Shown here: positions 40,624 to 49,418 of the stretch, piece by piece
Layout of the letters: every line of letters starts with the position of its first letter
Position numbering within the stretch: position 1 is the stretch's first letter
Assembly (NCBI GenBank): GCA_023249375.1
Contig: JAHFCT010000009.1
Coordinates: forward strand, 1 to 64,000
Direction of reading: 5' to 3'
Length of the DNA: 64,000 nucleotides
Source: Gemmatimonadota bacterium
Lineage (GTDB): Bacteria; Gemmatimonadota; Gemmatimonadetes; Gemmatimonadales; Gemmatimonadaceae
Program-made: the position numbers and the translations under genes
The notes under the pieces: generated by a model
Told to the model about the DNA's origin: nothing
Seen by the model: only the letters and a program-made list of their open reading frames with translations
Database searches by the model: none

Positions 40624-41769
40624 GTGAACATCCACGAATATCAGGCGAAGGAGATCCTCCGCGGATTCGGCGTGCCGATTCCTGCCGGCAAGATCGCCAC
40701 GACGCCTGTTGAAGCTGAAGCCATCGCGAAGGAGCTGGGCGTCGCGGTGATGGTGAAGGCGCAGGTGCACGCCGGCGGCCGCGGCAAGGCGGGCGGCGTG
40801 AAGTTCTGCAAGAATCCGGCGGAAGCGAAGGAGAAGGCCACCGCGATTCTCGGTATGCAGATCAAAGGGCTGACGGTCGAGAAAGTGCTCGTTACGGTCG
40901 CCGCCGACATCGGCAGCGAAGCGTACGTCGGCATCATCGTCGATCGCCAGCGCAAGAAGCCGGTGTTCATGGTGTCGGCCGCCGGTGGCATCGACATCGA
41001 GCAGGTCGCGGCCCAGACGCCTGAGAAGATCCTCTATCTCCCCGTGGACACGCGCTACGGGCTGCGCGGATTCGAAGCCATGCGCATGGGGTTCTTCCTC
41101 TACAGCGACGTCAAGTTGGCCAAGCAGGCGGCCAAGATCATGCAGCAGCTCTACGCGGCGTTCATGGCGAGCGGCTGCTCGCTGGCGGAGATCAACCCGC
41201 TCGTTGCCACGCCCACCGGTGAATTGATCGCGGTGGACGGCAAGATGGTCGTTGACGACAACGAACTCGACCGCCACGCCGACATCGAGGCGTTGCGCGA
41301 CGTGTCATCGGAGGCGCCATCCGAAGTGGACGCCCGCAACTGCAACCTCACGTTCATCAAGCTCGACGGAAACGTGGGCTGCGTGGTGAACGGCGCCGGC
41401 CTCGCGATGGCCACCATGGACCTCGTGAAGTACTACGGCGGCGAGCCGGCGAACTTCCTCGACATCGGCGGGTCGTCGAATCCGGAGAAGGTGGTGAACG
41501 CGCTGCGTATCATCACCGCGGATCCGAACGTGAAGTGCATTCTGTTCAACATTTTCGGCGGTATCACGCGCACCGATGACGTGGCCAACGGCATCGTCAC
41601 GGCCACCAAGGCGAATCCGCTGAAGGTGCCGATCGTGATCCGTCTTACCGGCACCAACGAAGAGATCGCCATGAAGATCCTCACCGAGAACGGCTTCTCG
41701 GCGTCGGCCGACATGGATGAAGCCGTCGTGAAGGCTGTTGCGATGGCGAAGGGAGGACAGGCCGCGTGA
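40624..41769 (+). CDS. sucC: Succinyl-CoA synthetase beta subunit
   Basis: 381-aa ATP-grasp subunit that makes ATP/GTP from succinyl-CoA in the TCA cycle. The start [12 protein letters not shown] is near universal, so GTG 40624 is preferred to the in-frame GTG 24 nt upstream. CoA/succinate features include [13 protein letters not shown] and [13 protein letters not shown]. Overlaps sucD by 4 nt. Confidence 0.96.
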   Translation: MNIHEYQAKEILRGFGVPIPAGKIATTPVEAEAIAKELGVAVMVKAQVHAGGRGKAGGVKFCKNPAEAKEKATAILGMQIKGLTVEKVLVTVAADIGSEAYVGIIVDRQRKKPVFMVSAAGGIDIEQVAAQTPEKILYLPVDTRYGLRGFEAMRMGFFLYSDVKLAKQAAKIMQQLYAAFMASGCSLAEINPLVATPTGELIAVDGKMVVDDNELDRHADIEALRDVSSEAPSEVDARNCNLTFIKLDGNVGCVVNGAGLAMATMDLVKYYGGEPANFLDIGGSSNPEKVVNALRIITADPNVKCILFNIFGGITRTDDVANGIVTATKANPLKVPIVIRLTGTNEEIAMKILTENGFSASADMDEAVVKAVAMAKGGQAA

Positions 41770-42638
41770 GCATCTTCATCAATAAGGACACCAAGCTGGT
41801 GGTGCAGGGGATCACGGGCCGCGACGGCTCGTTCCACACCAAGCAGGCCATGGAGTACGGCACCAACGTCGTCGCCGGCGTCACGCCCGGGAAGGGCGGC
41901 CAGATGTTCGAAGGCACGGTGCCGATCTTCAACAACGTGTACGACGCGGTCGCCAAGACGGGTGCCAACACGTCGGTCATCTACGTGCCGCCGATGGGCG
42001 CGGCCGACGCCATCATGGAAGCGGTCGACGCCGGCTGCGCCACCGTGGTCTGCATCACGGAAGGCGTGCCGGTGCTCGACATGACTCGCGTGTATCCCTT
42101 CGTCAAGGAAAAGGGCGCGCGCCTCATCGGCCCCAACTGCCCGGGCGTGATTTCTCCGGGGCAGGCAAAGGTCGGCATCATCCCGGGGCGTATCTGCATT
42201 CCGGGCAATGTCGGCGTGGTCAGCCGGTCCGGCACGCTCACCTATGAAGTCGTCTATCAGCTCACGCGCGCCGGCATCGGCCAGACCACGTGCGTTGGCA
42301 TCGGTGGCGATCCGATCAACGGCACCAACTTCATCGATTGCCTCGACGCGTTCGAGAAGGACCCGAACACGCACGCGGTCGCCATGATGGGCGAGATTGG
42401 CGGCACCGACGAGCAGGAAGCGGCCGACTTCGTCAAGAACAAGATGACCAAGCCCGTCGTCGGCTTCATCGCGGGTCAGACCGCGCCGCCGGGACGCCGT
42501 ATGGGACACGCCGGCGCCATCATCTCGGGTTCGGCAGGCACGGCCGCCGAGAAGATCGAGGCCTTCAAGGCCGCGGGCATCGGCGTTGCCGTCCGCCCGA
42601 TGGACTTTGTGGAACTCATCAAGGCAAAGCTGAAGTAG
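41766..42638 (+). CDS. sucD: Succinyl-CoA synthetase alpha subunit
   Basis: 290-aa CoA-binding subunit. CoA fold near the start (VQGITGRDG), phosphohistidine H248 in [10 protein letters not shown], and [13 protein letters not shown] start. Confidence 0.96.
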   Translation: MSIFINKDTKLVVQGITGRDGSFHTKQAMEYGTNVVAGVTPGKGGQMFEGTVPIFNNVYDAVAKTGANTSVIYVPPMGAADAIMEAVDAGCATVVCITEGVPVLDMTRVYPFVKEKGARLIGPNCPGVISPGQAKVGIIPGRICIPGNVGVVSRSGTLTYEVVYQLTRAGIGQTTCVGIGGDPINGTNFIDCLDAFEKDPNTHAVAMMGEIGGTDEQEAADFVKNKMTKPVVGFIAGQTAPPGRRMGHAGAIISGSAGTAAEKIEAFKAAGIGVAVRPMDFVELIKAKLK

Positions 42639-42661
42639 TCCGTACTGCCGCTCAAGAAGGC

Positions 42662-42728
42662 CGAAGGACGCGAAGGAATGCGAAGGGACTGGCCGATCGG
42701 CCCCCTTCGCGGCCCTTCGCGCCCTTCT
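42662..42728 (+). terminator. Large stem-loop terminator after sucD
   Basis: Nested complementary parts: GAAGG (42663-42667) with CCTTC (42723-42727), CGCGAAGG (42669-42676) with CCTTCGCG (42714-42721), and GCGAAGGG (42680-42687) with CCCTTCGC (42703-42710). The loop itself is the palindrome GGCCGATCGGCC. TATCTTTG follows. Confidence 0.75.
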
Positions 42729-42774
42729 ATCTTTGTGGTGGCACTTTCCAACTGAACTGAGGACCAACCTGATC

Positions 42775-43194
42775 ATGGCCGGCAACCGCACCCTCGCGAT
42801 CATCAAGCCCGACGCTTTTGGCTCGGGGAAGGCAGGCAAGATCATCGCGCATCTCGAGGCCCAGGGCTTTTCCGTCATCTGCGCCCGCGTCATTCATATG
42901 AGCACGGCCGAGGCCGGCGCCTTCTACGAAGTGCACAAGGGGCGCCCGTTCTATGGCGAACTGGTGGAGTTCATGAGTTCCGGCCCGTGCATGCCCATGG
43001 TGCTGCAAAAGGCCGACGCGGTGGCGGCGTATCGCGCTGCCATCGGCGCCACCGACCCCGCTGAAGCGGCCGACGGAACGGTCCGCAAACTGTACGCCGA
43101 GTCGAAGGGGCGCAACGCGGTGCACGGGTCGGATTCCGATGAGAACGCGCGCCACGAGGGGATGTTCTTCTTCGGCGCCGCGGCACTGATCTGA
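42775..43194 (+). CDS. ndk: Nucleoside diphosphate kinase
   Basis: 139-aa enzyme balancing nucleoside triphosphates. It starts MAGNRTLAIIKPDAF and has the phosphohistidine H117 in NAVHGSDS. ATG 42775 sits after CTGAGGACC; the in-frame GTG 42 nt upstream adds non-family residues. Confidence 0.96.
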   Translation: MAGNRTLAIIKPDAFGSGKAGKIIAHLEAQGFSVICARVIHMSTAEAGAFYEVHKGRPFYGELVEFMSSGPCMPMVLQKADAVAAYRAAIGATDPAEAADGTVRKLYAESKGRNAVHGSDSDENARHEGMFFFGAAALI

Positions 43195-43218
43195 GTCCGA
43201 GCGAGAAAAGCCCTAAGT

Positions 43219-43248
43219 CTAGGTCATTCCAGAACTTGACCCTAGGTC
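43219..43248. repeat. TAGGTC repeat pair around the -35 element
   Basis: CTAGGTC appears at 43219-43225 and 43242-43248 as direct copies, and the first can also pair imperfectly with TGACCCTA at 43237-43244. The position over the -35 could make it a regulator site for the lipid genes. Confidence 0.45.
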
Positions 43249-43264
43249 TCACCCCGAGTACCTT
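43236..43264 (+). promoter_or_regulatory. Promoter of the yceD-rpmF-fab run
   Basis: TTGACC (43236-43241), a 17-bp spacer, TACCTT (43259-43264). The predicted start of transcription, about 43270-43272, almost coincides with the yceD ATG at 43273. Confidence 0.7.
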
Positions 43265-43272
43265 ACTTGGCT

Positions 43273-43791
43273 ATGCTGTCGTTTGACATTCGGTCGCTGG
43301 AACATGAGGCAGCCACGGTAGATGCCGTGTTGCCTGCCAATGATGGCGTCTGGATTGACGAGGACATTCTCCGTCCGTTGGGCGAAGGCATCCGGGTAAC
43401 CGGGCGCCTCTCGGCCGCCGGGTCGGGGCGGTACTACTTCAGTGGGCATCTCTCGGGTGCCACGCATCAGGAGTGCCGGCGTTGTCTCGCCCCGGCGCAG
43501 GCCGCGGTGAACGCCGAAATGCATGTGCTGTACGCCGAATCTGGCGGTGAGGATGATGACGACCCGGATGTGTTCCCTGTGGGGGGCGCCAAGGGCGATG
43601 TCATCGACCTGACCGCCGCTGTACGAGAGCAGTGGCTGCTGGAAGTTCCACCATTTCTGCTGTGCCGCCCGGACTGCAAGGGCCTATGCCTGAAATGTGG
43701 AGCCGATCTCAATGCCGGAGCGTGCAGCTGCGCGCCGGACGCCGATCCCCGATGGGATGCGCTGCGGAAGGTCCGCGGCTCGCCCGAATAA
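43273..43791 (+). CDS. yceD: YceD/DUF177 family protein
   Basis: 172-aa protein of the family that almost always precedes rpmF and is linked to 23S rRNA accumulation. Two Cys-containing parts, ECRRCLAP and a C-terminal CX3CX3CX2C-like segment (CRPDCKGLCLKCG), suggest metal binding. ATG 43273 is preferred to TTG 43267 upstream. It heads the ribosome/fatty-acid operon. Confidence 0.85.
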   Translation: MLSFDIRSLEHEAATVDAVLPANDGVWIDEDILRPLGEGIRVTGRLSAAGSGRYYFSGHLSGATHQECRRCLAPAQAAVNAEMHVLYAESGGEDDDDPDVFPVGGAKGDVIDLTAAVREQWLLEVPPFLLCRPDCKGLCLKCGADLNAGACSCAPDADPRWDALRKVRGSPE

Positions 43792-43814
43792 CTTGACCCT
43801 GTCACGAGACGACG

Positions 43815-43997
43815 ATGGCCGTCCCGAAGAGAAAAACTTCCAAGCGTAAGAAGCGGGCCCGCAACACGCACAAAAAGGCCCCGGCGATCAACATCCAGGC
43901 CTGCCCGAAGTGCGGCGCCCAGAAGCGGCCGCATCGCGTCTGCGCTGAGTGCGGCTTCTACGCCGGCGAGCAGCGGGTCAAGACGAAGGAAAGCTGA
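43815..43997 (+). CDS. rpmF: 50S ribosomal protein L32
   Basis: 60 aa with a basic N-terminal arm MAVPKRKTSKRKKR and a zinc ribbon (C30, C33, C43, C46), so it is the zinc-binding form. Located between yceD and plsX, the usual order. Confidence 0.97.
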   Translation: MAVPKRKTSKRKKRARNTHKKAPAINIQACPKCGAQKRPHRVCAECGFYAGEQRVKTKES

Positions 43998-43999
43998 CG

Positions 44000-45025
44000 T
44001 TGGCGCGCATCGCGTTGGACGCCATGGGGGGCGATCATGCCCCCACGGCGACGATTGCCGGCGCACTGCTCGCCCTTCAGGAACTCCCTCCCGAGCACGT
44101 CATTCAGCTGGTCGGCCGCACGGATGCCATCCGCGCGGAACTTGACGCGCAGCTGGCGGCGGCGTTGCCGGCTGTCCGTGAGCAAGCGGGCCGCCTGACC
44201 ATCGTCGAGGCCGCCGAAGTGATCGAGATGACCGACAAGCCGTCGGTCGCGATCCGCGGCAAGCCCAACAGCTCGATGGCCGTGGGACTGCGCCTGCAAG
44301 TGGACGGTCAGTCTGACGCATTCGTCAGCGCGGGCAATACCGGCGCGCAGATGGCGGCCTCCACGTTCATCCTGCGCCTGCACGACGGCCTCACGCGTCC
44401 CGCCATCGGCACGCTGTTTCCCAGCGCACGCGTCCCGGTGGTTGTGCTCGACAGTGGCGCCAACGTCGATTGCTCCGCCAGCGAGCTCGTGCAATTCGCG
44501 CGACTAGGTGCGGTGTACGCCGAGGATGTGCTCGGGCGCCCGAACCCCGCCATCGCGATGCTGTCAGTGGGTGAAGAGCCGGAGAAGGGCAACGCCGCCG
44601 TCAAAGAGGCGCATCGCGAATTGGCGTCAGGCTCAGGCCTCAACTTCATTGGCAACGTCGAAGGGCGTGACCTACCGATGGGGATGTGCGACCGCGGTCC
44701 GGTAGACGTCGTGGTCTGCGATGGCTTCGTCGGCAACGTGCTGCTGAAGTTCTATGAAGCGGTGCCCAAGCTGATCGTCGGCCTGCTCGTCAAGGGCGGC
44801 GTCGCCAAGGAACAGATCGGCGCGGCCTTCACTGGCCTCGATTACGCGGCGCACGGCGGCGCACCGCTGCTCGGCGTGAAAGGCGTCTCCATCATCTGTC
44901 ACGGCAAGTCGTCGCCCGAGGCCATCAAGAACGGCATTCTCGTGGGGCTGCGCGCCTCGCAGTCGCGCATGAGCGACCACATTGGCCAGCGCCTCGCAGC
45001 CGGCATCCAGGGAACCCCCGCATGA
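44000..45025 (+). CDS. plsX: Phosphate acyltransferase PlsX
   Basis: 341-aa enzyme converting acyl-ACP to acyl-phosphate for phospholipid synthesis. The family start ARIALDAMGGDHAP is at residue 2, giving TTG 44000, 2 nt after rpmF; an upstream ATG in frame at 43949 would overlap rpmF by 49 nt. SNVDCSASEL-like and GNVLLKFYEA segments are typical. Confidence 0.94.
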   Translation: MARIALDAMGGDHAPTATIAGALLALQELPPEHVIQLVGRTDAIRAELDAQLAAALPAVREQAGRLTIVEAAEVIEMTDKPSVAIRGKPNSSMAVGLRLQVDGQSDAFVSAGNTGAQMAASTFILRLHDGLTRPAIGTLFPSARVPVVVLDSGANVDCSASELVQFARLGAVYAEDVLGRPNPAIAMLSVGEEPEKGNAAVKEAHRELASGSGLNFIGNVEGRDLPMGMCDRGPVDVVVCDGFVGNVLLKFYEAVPKLIVGLLVKGGVAKEQIGAAFTGLDYAAHGGAPLLGVKGVSIICHGKSSPEAIKNGILVGLRASQSRMSDHIGQRLAAGIQGTPA

Positions 45026-46011
45026 AGCGTCCGATCGCGATGATTGCCGGCACAGGTCACGCCGTGCCGAAGAAGGTCCTGACGAACAACGACTTCGCCG
45101 CGCTCGGCATCGACACGAACGACGAGTGGATCACGGATCGCACGGGCATCAAGCAGCGTTATATCGCCGGTGAGGGCGAATCGCTGACGTCGCTTTCGGC
45201 CGACGCCGCGCGCATCGCGATGAAGGCGGCCGGGGTCACGGCCCCGGAACTCGACATCATCGTGCTCGGCACGGCATCGCCCGACCGGCTGTTGCCAGCC
45301 ACCGCAGTCGAGGTGCAGGCGGCCCTCGGCGCCACGCGCGCCGCCGCGTTCGACATTTCGGCGGCGTGCAGCGGCTGGGTCTATGGCATGCAGATCGCCG
45401 AAGGGCTGATGACACTCGGCAGCGCGGAGACGGTGCTCGTGATTGGATCGGAGACGCTCTCGCGCATCGTGAACTGGAAGGACCGCAATACGTGCGTGCT
45501 CTTCGGCGACGGCGCCGGCGCCACGGTGGTGAAGCGCTCGACGAAGGGGCGCGGCATTCTCTCGGCGTTCATGCGCAGCGACGGCACGCTCGCCGACCTG
45601 CTGCATCGCCCCGCGGGCGGATCGCTGCGCCCCGTGACGCCCGAGGTGATTGCCGAAGGCAGCAACTGCATCACGATGGCGGGACGCGAGGTCTTCAAGA
45701 ACGCCGTCCGCTCGATGGCCGAAGCGTGCGACCGCGCGCTCGACGGCGCCAAGCTGGCGTCGAGCGACATTGACCTGCTGATCCCGCATCAGGCCAACAT
45801 CCGCATCATCGAAGCGACGGCCAAGCACGCCGGCATGCCGATGGAGAAGGTGTACGTGAACGTGGACCGCTACGGCAACACGTCGGCGGCGTCCATTCCG
45901 ATCGCGCTCGACGAAGCGCTGCGTTCGGGACGCATCAAGGAAGGGATGACGGTGATGTTCGTCGCCTTTGGCGCGGGCTTCACGTGGGGCAGCCTGGTGG
46001 TGCGCTTCTGA
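45022..46011 (+). CDS. fabH: Beta-ketoacyl-ACP synthase III
   Basis: 329-aa enzyme that starts fatty-acid chains by condensing acyl-CoA with malonyl-ACP. The catalytic triad is C116 (AACSGW), H256 (IPHQAN) and N286 (YGNTSAAS). Overlaps plsX by 4 nt. Confidence 0.97.
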   Translation: MKRPIAMIAGTGHAVPKKVLTNNDFAALGIDTNDEWITDRTGIKQRYIAGEGESLTSLSADAARIAMKAAGVTAPELDIIVLGTASPDRLLPATAVEVQAALGATRAAAFDISAACSGWVYGMQIAEGLMTLGSAETVLVIGSETLSRIVNWKDRNTCVLFGDGAGATVVKRSTKGRGILSAFMRSDGTLADLLHRPAGGSLRPVTPEVIAEGSNCITMAGREVFKNAVRSMAEACDRALDGAKLASSDIDLLIPHQANIRIIEATAKHAGMPMEKVYVNVDRYGNTSAASIPIALDEALRSGRIKEGMTVMFVAFGAGFTWGSLVVRF

Positions 46012-46065
46012 GTTGAACGCGGCCCCGCGGACCGTGCTGGTTCGCTGGGCCCCTGCCTGGTGTTC

Positions 46066-47007
46066 ATGCAACTACTCCTCCTGTTTCCCGGCCAGGGCTC
46101 ACAAAAGCCCGGCATGGCCAAGGATCTTGCCGAGCATTTTCCCGCGGCGCGCGCGGTGTTCGCCGAGGCGGATGCCGCGCTCGGCACGTCGCTGTCGTCG
46201 CTGTGCTTCGACGGCCCGGCCGACGAGCTGACGCGCACGCACAACGCGCAGCCGGCGTTGCTTGCCCACGGCGCGGCGGTGTGGGCTGTGGTGAAGGACA
46301 CGGCCGCGCCGCACGTGGCGGCGGCGGCCGGCCACTCGCTGGGTGAGTTCTCGGCGTATCACGCCGCGGGATCGCTCTCGCTGACCGACGCGGTGCGTCT
46401 CGTGCGGAGGCGCGGCGAACTCATGTACGAGACCGGCGTGGCGCGTCCGGGTGCGATGGCCGCCATTCTCGGCGACCTGCAGCGGCCGATCGACGAGGTC
46501 TGCGCGGAGGCCAGCGCCGAGGGCGTCGTCGTGCCGGCGAACTACAATGCCATCGAGCAAGTGGTGATTTCGGGTGAGGTGGCGGGCGTCGAGCGGGGGA
46601 TGGAGCTGGCGAAGGCCGCCGGCGCCAAGCGCGCAATTCGGCTGCAGGTGAGCGGGGCTTTTCATTCGCCGCTGATGCGGCCCGCCGAATCGGGGCTGGG
46701 CCAAGCCTTGGCGCACGCGGCGTGGCGCGCGCCAAGTTGGCCCGTGTATTCCAATGTGACGGCGGGCCCCGTGACGGACGCGACGACGGCGAATGACGTG
46801 TTGCTGCGCCAGCTCACATCGCCCGTGCGATGGGTGGCGGTCATTCACGCGATGGCGTCGGCCTACCCCGACGGCACGTTTGTCGAGATGGGGCCGGGCA
46901 ACGTGCTCACTGGCCTCCTCAAGCGTCTCGCCCCCAAGCACGCCGCCAAGACCTGCGGCACGCTGGCGGAAGTCGAAGCACTCTTGTCGGCGCTGTCTCC
47001 CCCGTGA
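46066..47007 (+). CDS. fabD: Malonyl-CoA:ACP transacylase
   Basis: 313-aa enzyme loading malonyl on ACP. FPGQGSQKPGM near the start, active Ser S91 in GHSLGE, and GAFHSPLM with the catalytic His. ATG 46066 is chosen; GTG 46060 is also possible. Confidence 0.96.
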   Translation: MQLLLLFPGQGSQKPGMAKDLAEHFPAARAVFAEADAALGTSLSSLCFDGPADELTRTHNAQPALLAHGAAVWAVVKDTAAPHVAAAAGHSLGEFSAYHAAGSLSLTDAVRLVRRRGELMYETGVARPGAMAAILGDLQRPIDEVCAEASAEGVVVPANYNAIEQVVISGEVAGVERGMELAKAAGAKRAIRLQVSGAFHSPLMRPAESGLGQALAHAAWRAPSWPVYSNVTAGPVTDATTANDVLLRQLTSPVRWVAVIHAMASAYPDGTFVEMGPGNVLTGLLKRLAPKHAAKTCGTLAEVEALLSALSPP

Positions 47008-47130
47008 TGCGGTGCGCGGCGCGCTCCGTCACCGCGGTGCATCCGGGTGCGGGACGGGCCGCCGCCGCACTCGGAGCTGGATCGTACGTACTGTGCTTGC
47101 TGTCCTTCTTCTAGAACGAGGCCCCTGATC

Positions 47131-47862
47131 ATGATCACTCTCACCGGAAAGACCGCGCTGGTGACCGGCGCCGCGCGAGGCATTGGACGCTCGATTGCCG
47201 AAACGCTGGTCGCGTGCGGCGCGCGCGTGGCCATTGCGGACCTCGATTTGGCCGCCGCCGAGAAAACGGCTGCGGAGATCGGCAACGCGCGCGGCTTTGC
47301 CTGCGACGTCTCTGATCCCGCCGCCGTCACCGCGCTCATCGAGACCGTCGAGACTGAGTTTGGTTCGCTCGACATCCTCGTCAACAACGCGGGCATCACG
47401 AAGGACAACCTGATGGCGCGCATGAAGGACGAGGATTGGGACGCGGTGATGAACGTGAATCTGCGCTCGGCGTTCGTCGCGACGCGTGCCGTGCAGCGCG
47501 GCATGGGAAAGCGGCGTTTCGGGCGCATCATCAACATCGCGAGCGTCGTCGGCATCATGGGCAACAAGGGGCAGGCCAACTATTCCGCGTCCAAGGCGGG
47601 GCTCATTGGCCTCACGAAGACCGCGGCCAAGGAGCTGGCTTCGCGCAACATTCTCGTGAACGCCATCGCCCCCGGGTTTATCCAGACGGCGATGACCGAG
47701 AAGCTGCCGGAAGAGGCCAAAACCGCCCTCGCGGCGCAGATCCCGCTGGGGCGCCTCGGCGGGCCCAAGGACATTGCCAACGCGGTGGCCTTTTTGGCCT
47801 CCGATTTGGCCGATTACATCACCGGCCAGGTCTTGGTGGTAGATGGCGGAATGGTGATGTAG
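47131..47862 (+). CDS. fabG: 3-oxoacyl-ACP reductase FabG
   Basis: 243-aa short-chain dehydrogenase using NADPH. Cofactor motif TGAARGIG, NNAG, and the catalytic Tyr/Lys in ANYSASKAG. ATG 47131 follows ACGAGG; the frame upstream is not conserved sequence. A 123-bp gap separates it from fabD, without an evident promoter. Confidence 0.96.
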   Translation: MITLTGKTALVTGAARGIGRSIAETLVACGARVAIADLDLAAAEKTAAEIGNARGFACDVSDPAAVTALIETVETEFGSLDILVNNAGITKDNLMARMKDEDWDAVMNVNLRSAFVATRAVQRGMGKRRFGRIINIASVVGIMGNKGQANYSASKAGLIGLTKTAAKELASRNILVNAIAPGFIQTAMTEKLPEEAKTALAAQIPLGRLGGPKDIANAVAFLASDLADYITGQVLVVDGGMVM

Positions 47863-47928
47863 CGGAACGCGACAACGACTATATTAACAAGTCTCCCTTC
47901 CACTCCAACGTTACTGAGGATCCAGGGT

Positions 47929-48165
47929 ATGGCCGACCACGGCAACAAGGTGAAGGACATCATCGAGAAGGAACTGGGCGTCGAGCGCGAGAAGCTGACG
48001 GCGGAAGCGAGCTTCATCGAGGACCTGGGTGCCGACAGCCTCGACATCGTCGAACTGGTGATGGAGTTCGAGAAGGAATTCAACATCGACATCCCGGACG
48101 AGGATGCCGAGAAGCTGCGCACGGTCGGCGACGCCATTGCGTATCTGAACCAGAAGATCGGCTGA
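47929..48165 (+). CDS. acpP: Acyl carrier protein
   Basis: 78-aa acidic four-helix carrier. The phosphopantetheine site is S37 in [15 protein letters not shown]. Preceded by TGAGGATCC. A TATATT at 47880-47885 in the 66-bp spacer could be an extra -10, but no -35 accompanies it. Confidence 0.97.
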   Translation: MADHGNKVKDIIEKELGVEREKLTAEASFIEDLGADSLDIVELVMEFEKEFNIDIPDEDAEKLRTVGDAIAYLNQKIG

Positions 48166-48169
48166 TCCG

Positions 48170-49414
48170 ATGAAGCGCCGGGTCGTCGTCACCGGTCTCG
48201 GATGCGTTACCCCCGTCGGTCTTGACGTGGGATCGTCTTGGCAGGCGCTCCTCGACGGCAAGTCGGGAGGCGCCGCCATTACGCACTTCGACGCCGCGCA
48301 CCACAAGGTGCGGTTCGCGTGCGAGGTGAAGGGTTACGATCCGGCGCTGTACATGGACCGCAAGGAGATCAAGCGGTCCGATTTCTACACGCAGTACGCC
48401 ATGGGCGCGGCCGTGCAGGCCATGGCCGATGCGGGGCTGTCGGGCGGACAGGGCTATGACCCGCTGCGCACGGGCGTCGTCATCGGCAGCGGCATTGGCG
48501 GCATCAACACGTTTGAGGAGCAGCATAAGGTGCTGCTGGCGTCGGGGCCGGGGCGCATCTCCCCGTTCTTCATCCCGATGTTCATCAGCGACATTGCGTC
48601 GGGCGTCGTCTCGATGCGCTTTGGCGCCAAGGGGCCGAACTTCAGCACCGTGTCGGCCTGCGCGTCGTCTGGTCACGCGATCGGCATGTCGTTCCGCGCC
48701 ATTCAGTACGGCGACGCAGACGTCATGATCACGGGTGGAGCCGAGGCGTCGGTGACGCCAATGTCGATGGCGGGCTTTGCGAACATGCAGGCGCTTTCCA
48801 CGCGCAACGAGGAGCCGGCGCGCGCGTCGCGGCCGTTCGACGTCACGCGCGACGGGTTCGTGCTCGGCGAGGGCAGCGGTGTCGTGATTCTCGAGGAGTT
48901 GGAGCACGCCCGCCGCCGCGGTGCGCGCATTTACGGCGAGTTGGCCGGCTTCGGGATGACCGGAGACGCGTACCACCTCACCGGACAGCCCGAAAATCAC
49001 GAGGGCCTGCAGCGCGCGATGCGCGGTGCGCTCAATGATGCCGGCCTTTCGGTGGCGGAGCTGCACTACGTCAATGCGCACGGCACGTCGACGCCGCTGA
49101 ATGACTCCAACGAGATCCGCGCCATCAAGGCGGTCTTCGGCTCGCACGCGTCGGCGGTCAACGTGAGCTCCACCAAGTCGAGTACCGGGCACATGCTGGG
49201 CGCGGCAGCCGCGGTGGAGACCATTTTCACGACGCTGGCCATTCACCACGGCATTGTCCCGCCGACCATCAACCTGCAGTCGCCCGACCCTGAGTGCGAC
49301 CTCGACTGCACGGCGAACGTGCCGGTGAAGCGCACGGTGAGCGCCGCGCTCAACAACTCATCCGGTTTCGGCGGGCACAACACTTCGCTCGCGCTCGTCC
49401 GGTTCCGGGACTGA
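48170..49414 (+). CDS. fabF: Beta-ketoacyl-ACP synthase II
   Basis: 414-aa elongating condensing enzyme. Nucleophile C164 in VSACASSGHAIG, catalytic His residues in NAHGTSTPLND and KSSTGHMLGAA. Ends 4 bp before mqnE, linking lipid and menaquinone genes in one transcript. Confidence 0.97.
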   Translation: MKRRVVVTGLGCVTPVGLDVGSSWQALLDGKSGGAAITHFDAAHHKVRFACEVKGYDPALYMDRKEIKRSDFYTQYAMGAAVQAMADAGLSGGQGYDPLRTGVVIGSGIGGINTFEEQHKVLLASGPGRISPFFIPMFISDIASGVVSMRFGAKGPNFSTVSACASSGHAIGMSFRAIQYGDADVMITGGAEASVTPMSMAGFANMQALSTRNEEPARASRPFDVTRDGFVLGEGSGVVILEELEHARRRGARIYGELAGFGMTGDAYHLTGQPENHEGLQRAMRGALNDAGLSVAELHYVNAHGTSTPLNDSNEIRAIKAVFGSHASAVNVSSTKSSTGHMLGAAAAVETIFTTLAIHHGIVPPTINLQSPDPECDLDCTANVPVKRTVSAALNNSSGFGGHNTSLALVRFRD

Positions 49415-49418
49415 GCGG

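Noticed and set aside
47863-47928. Separate acpP promoter
   Set aside because: TATATT is a fair -10, but no -35 is found at 16-18 bp upstream.
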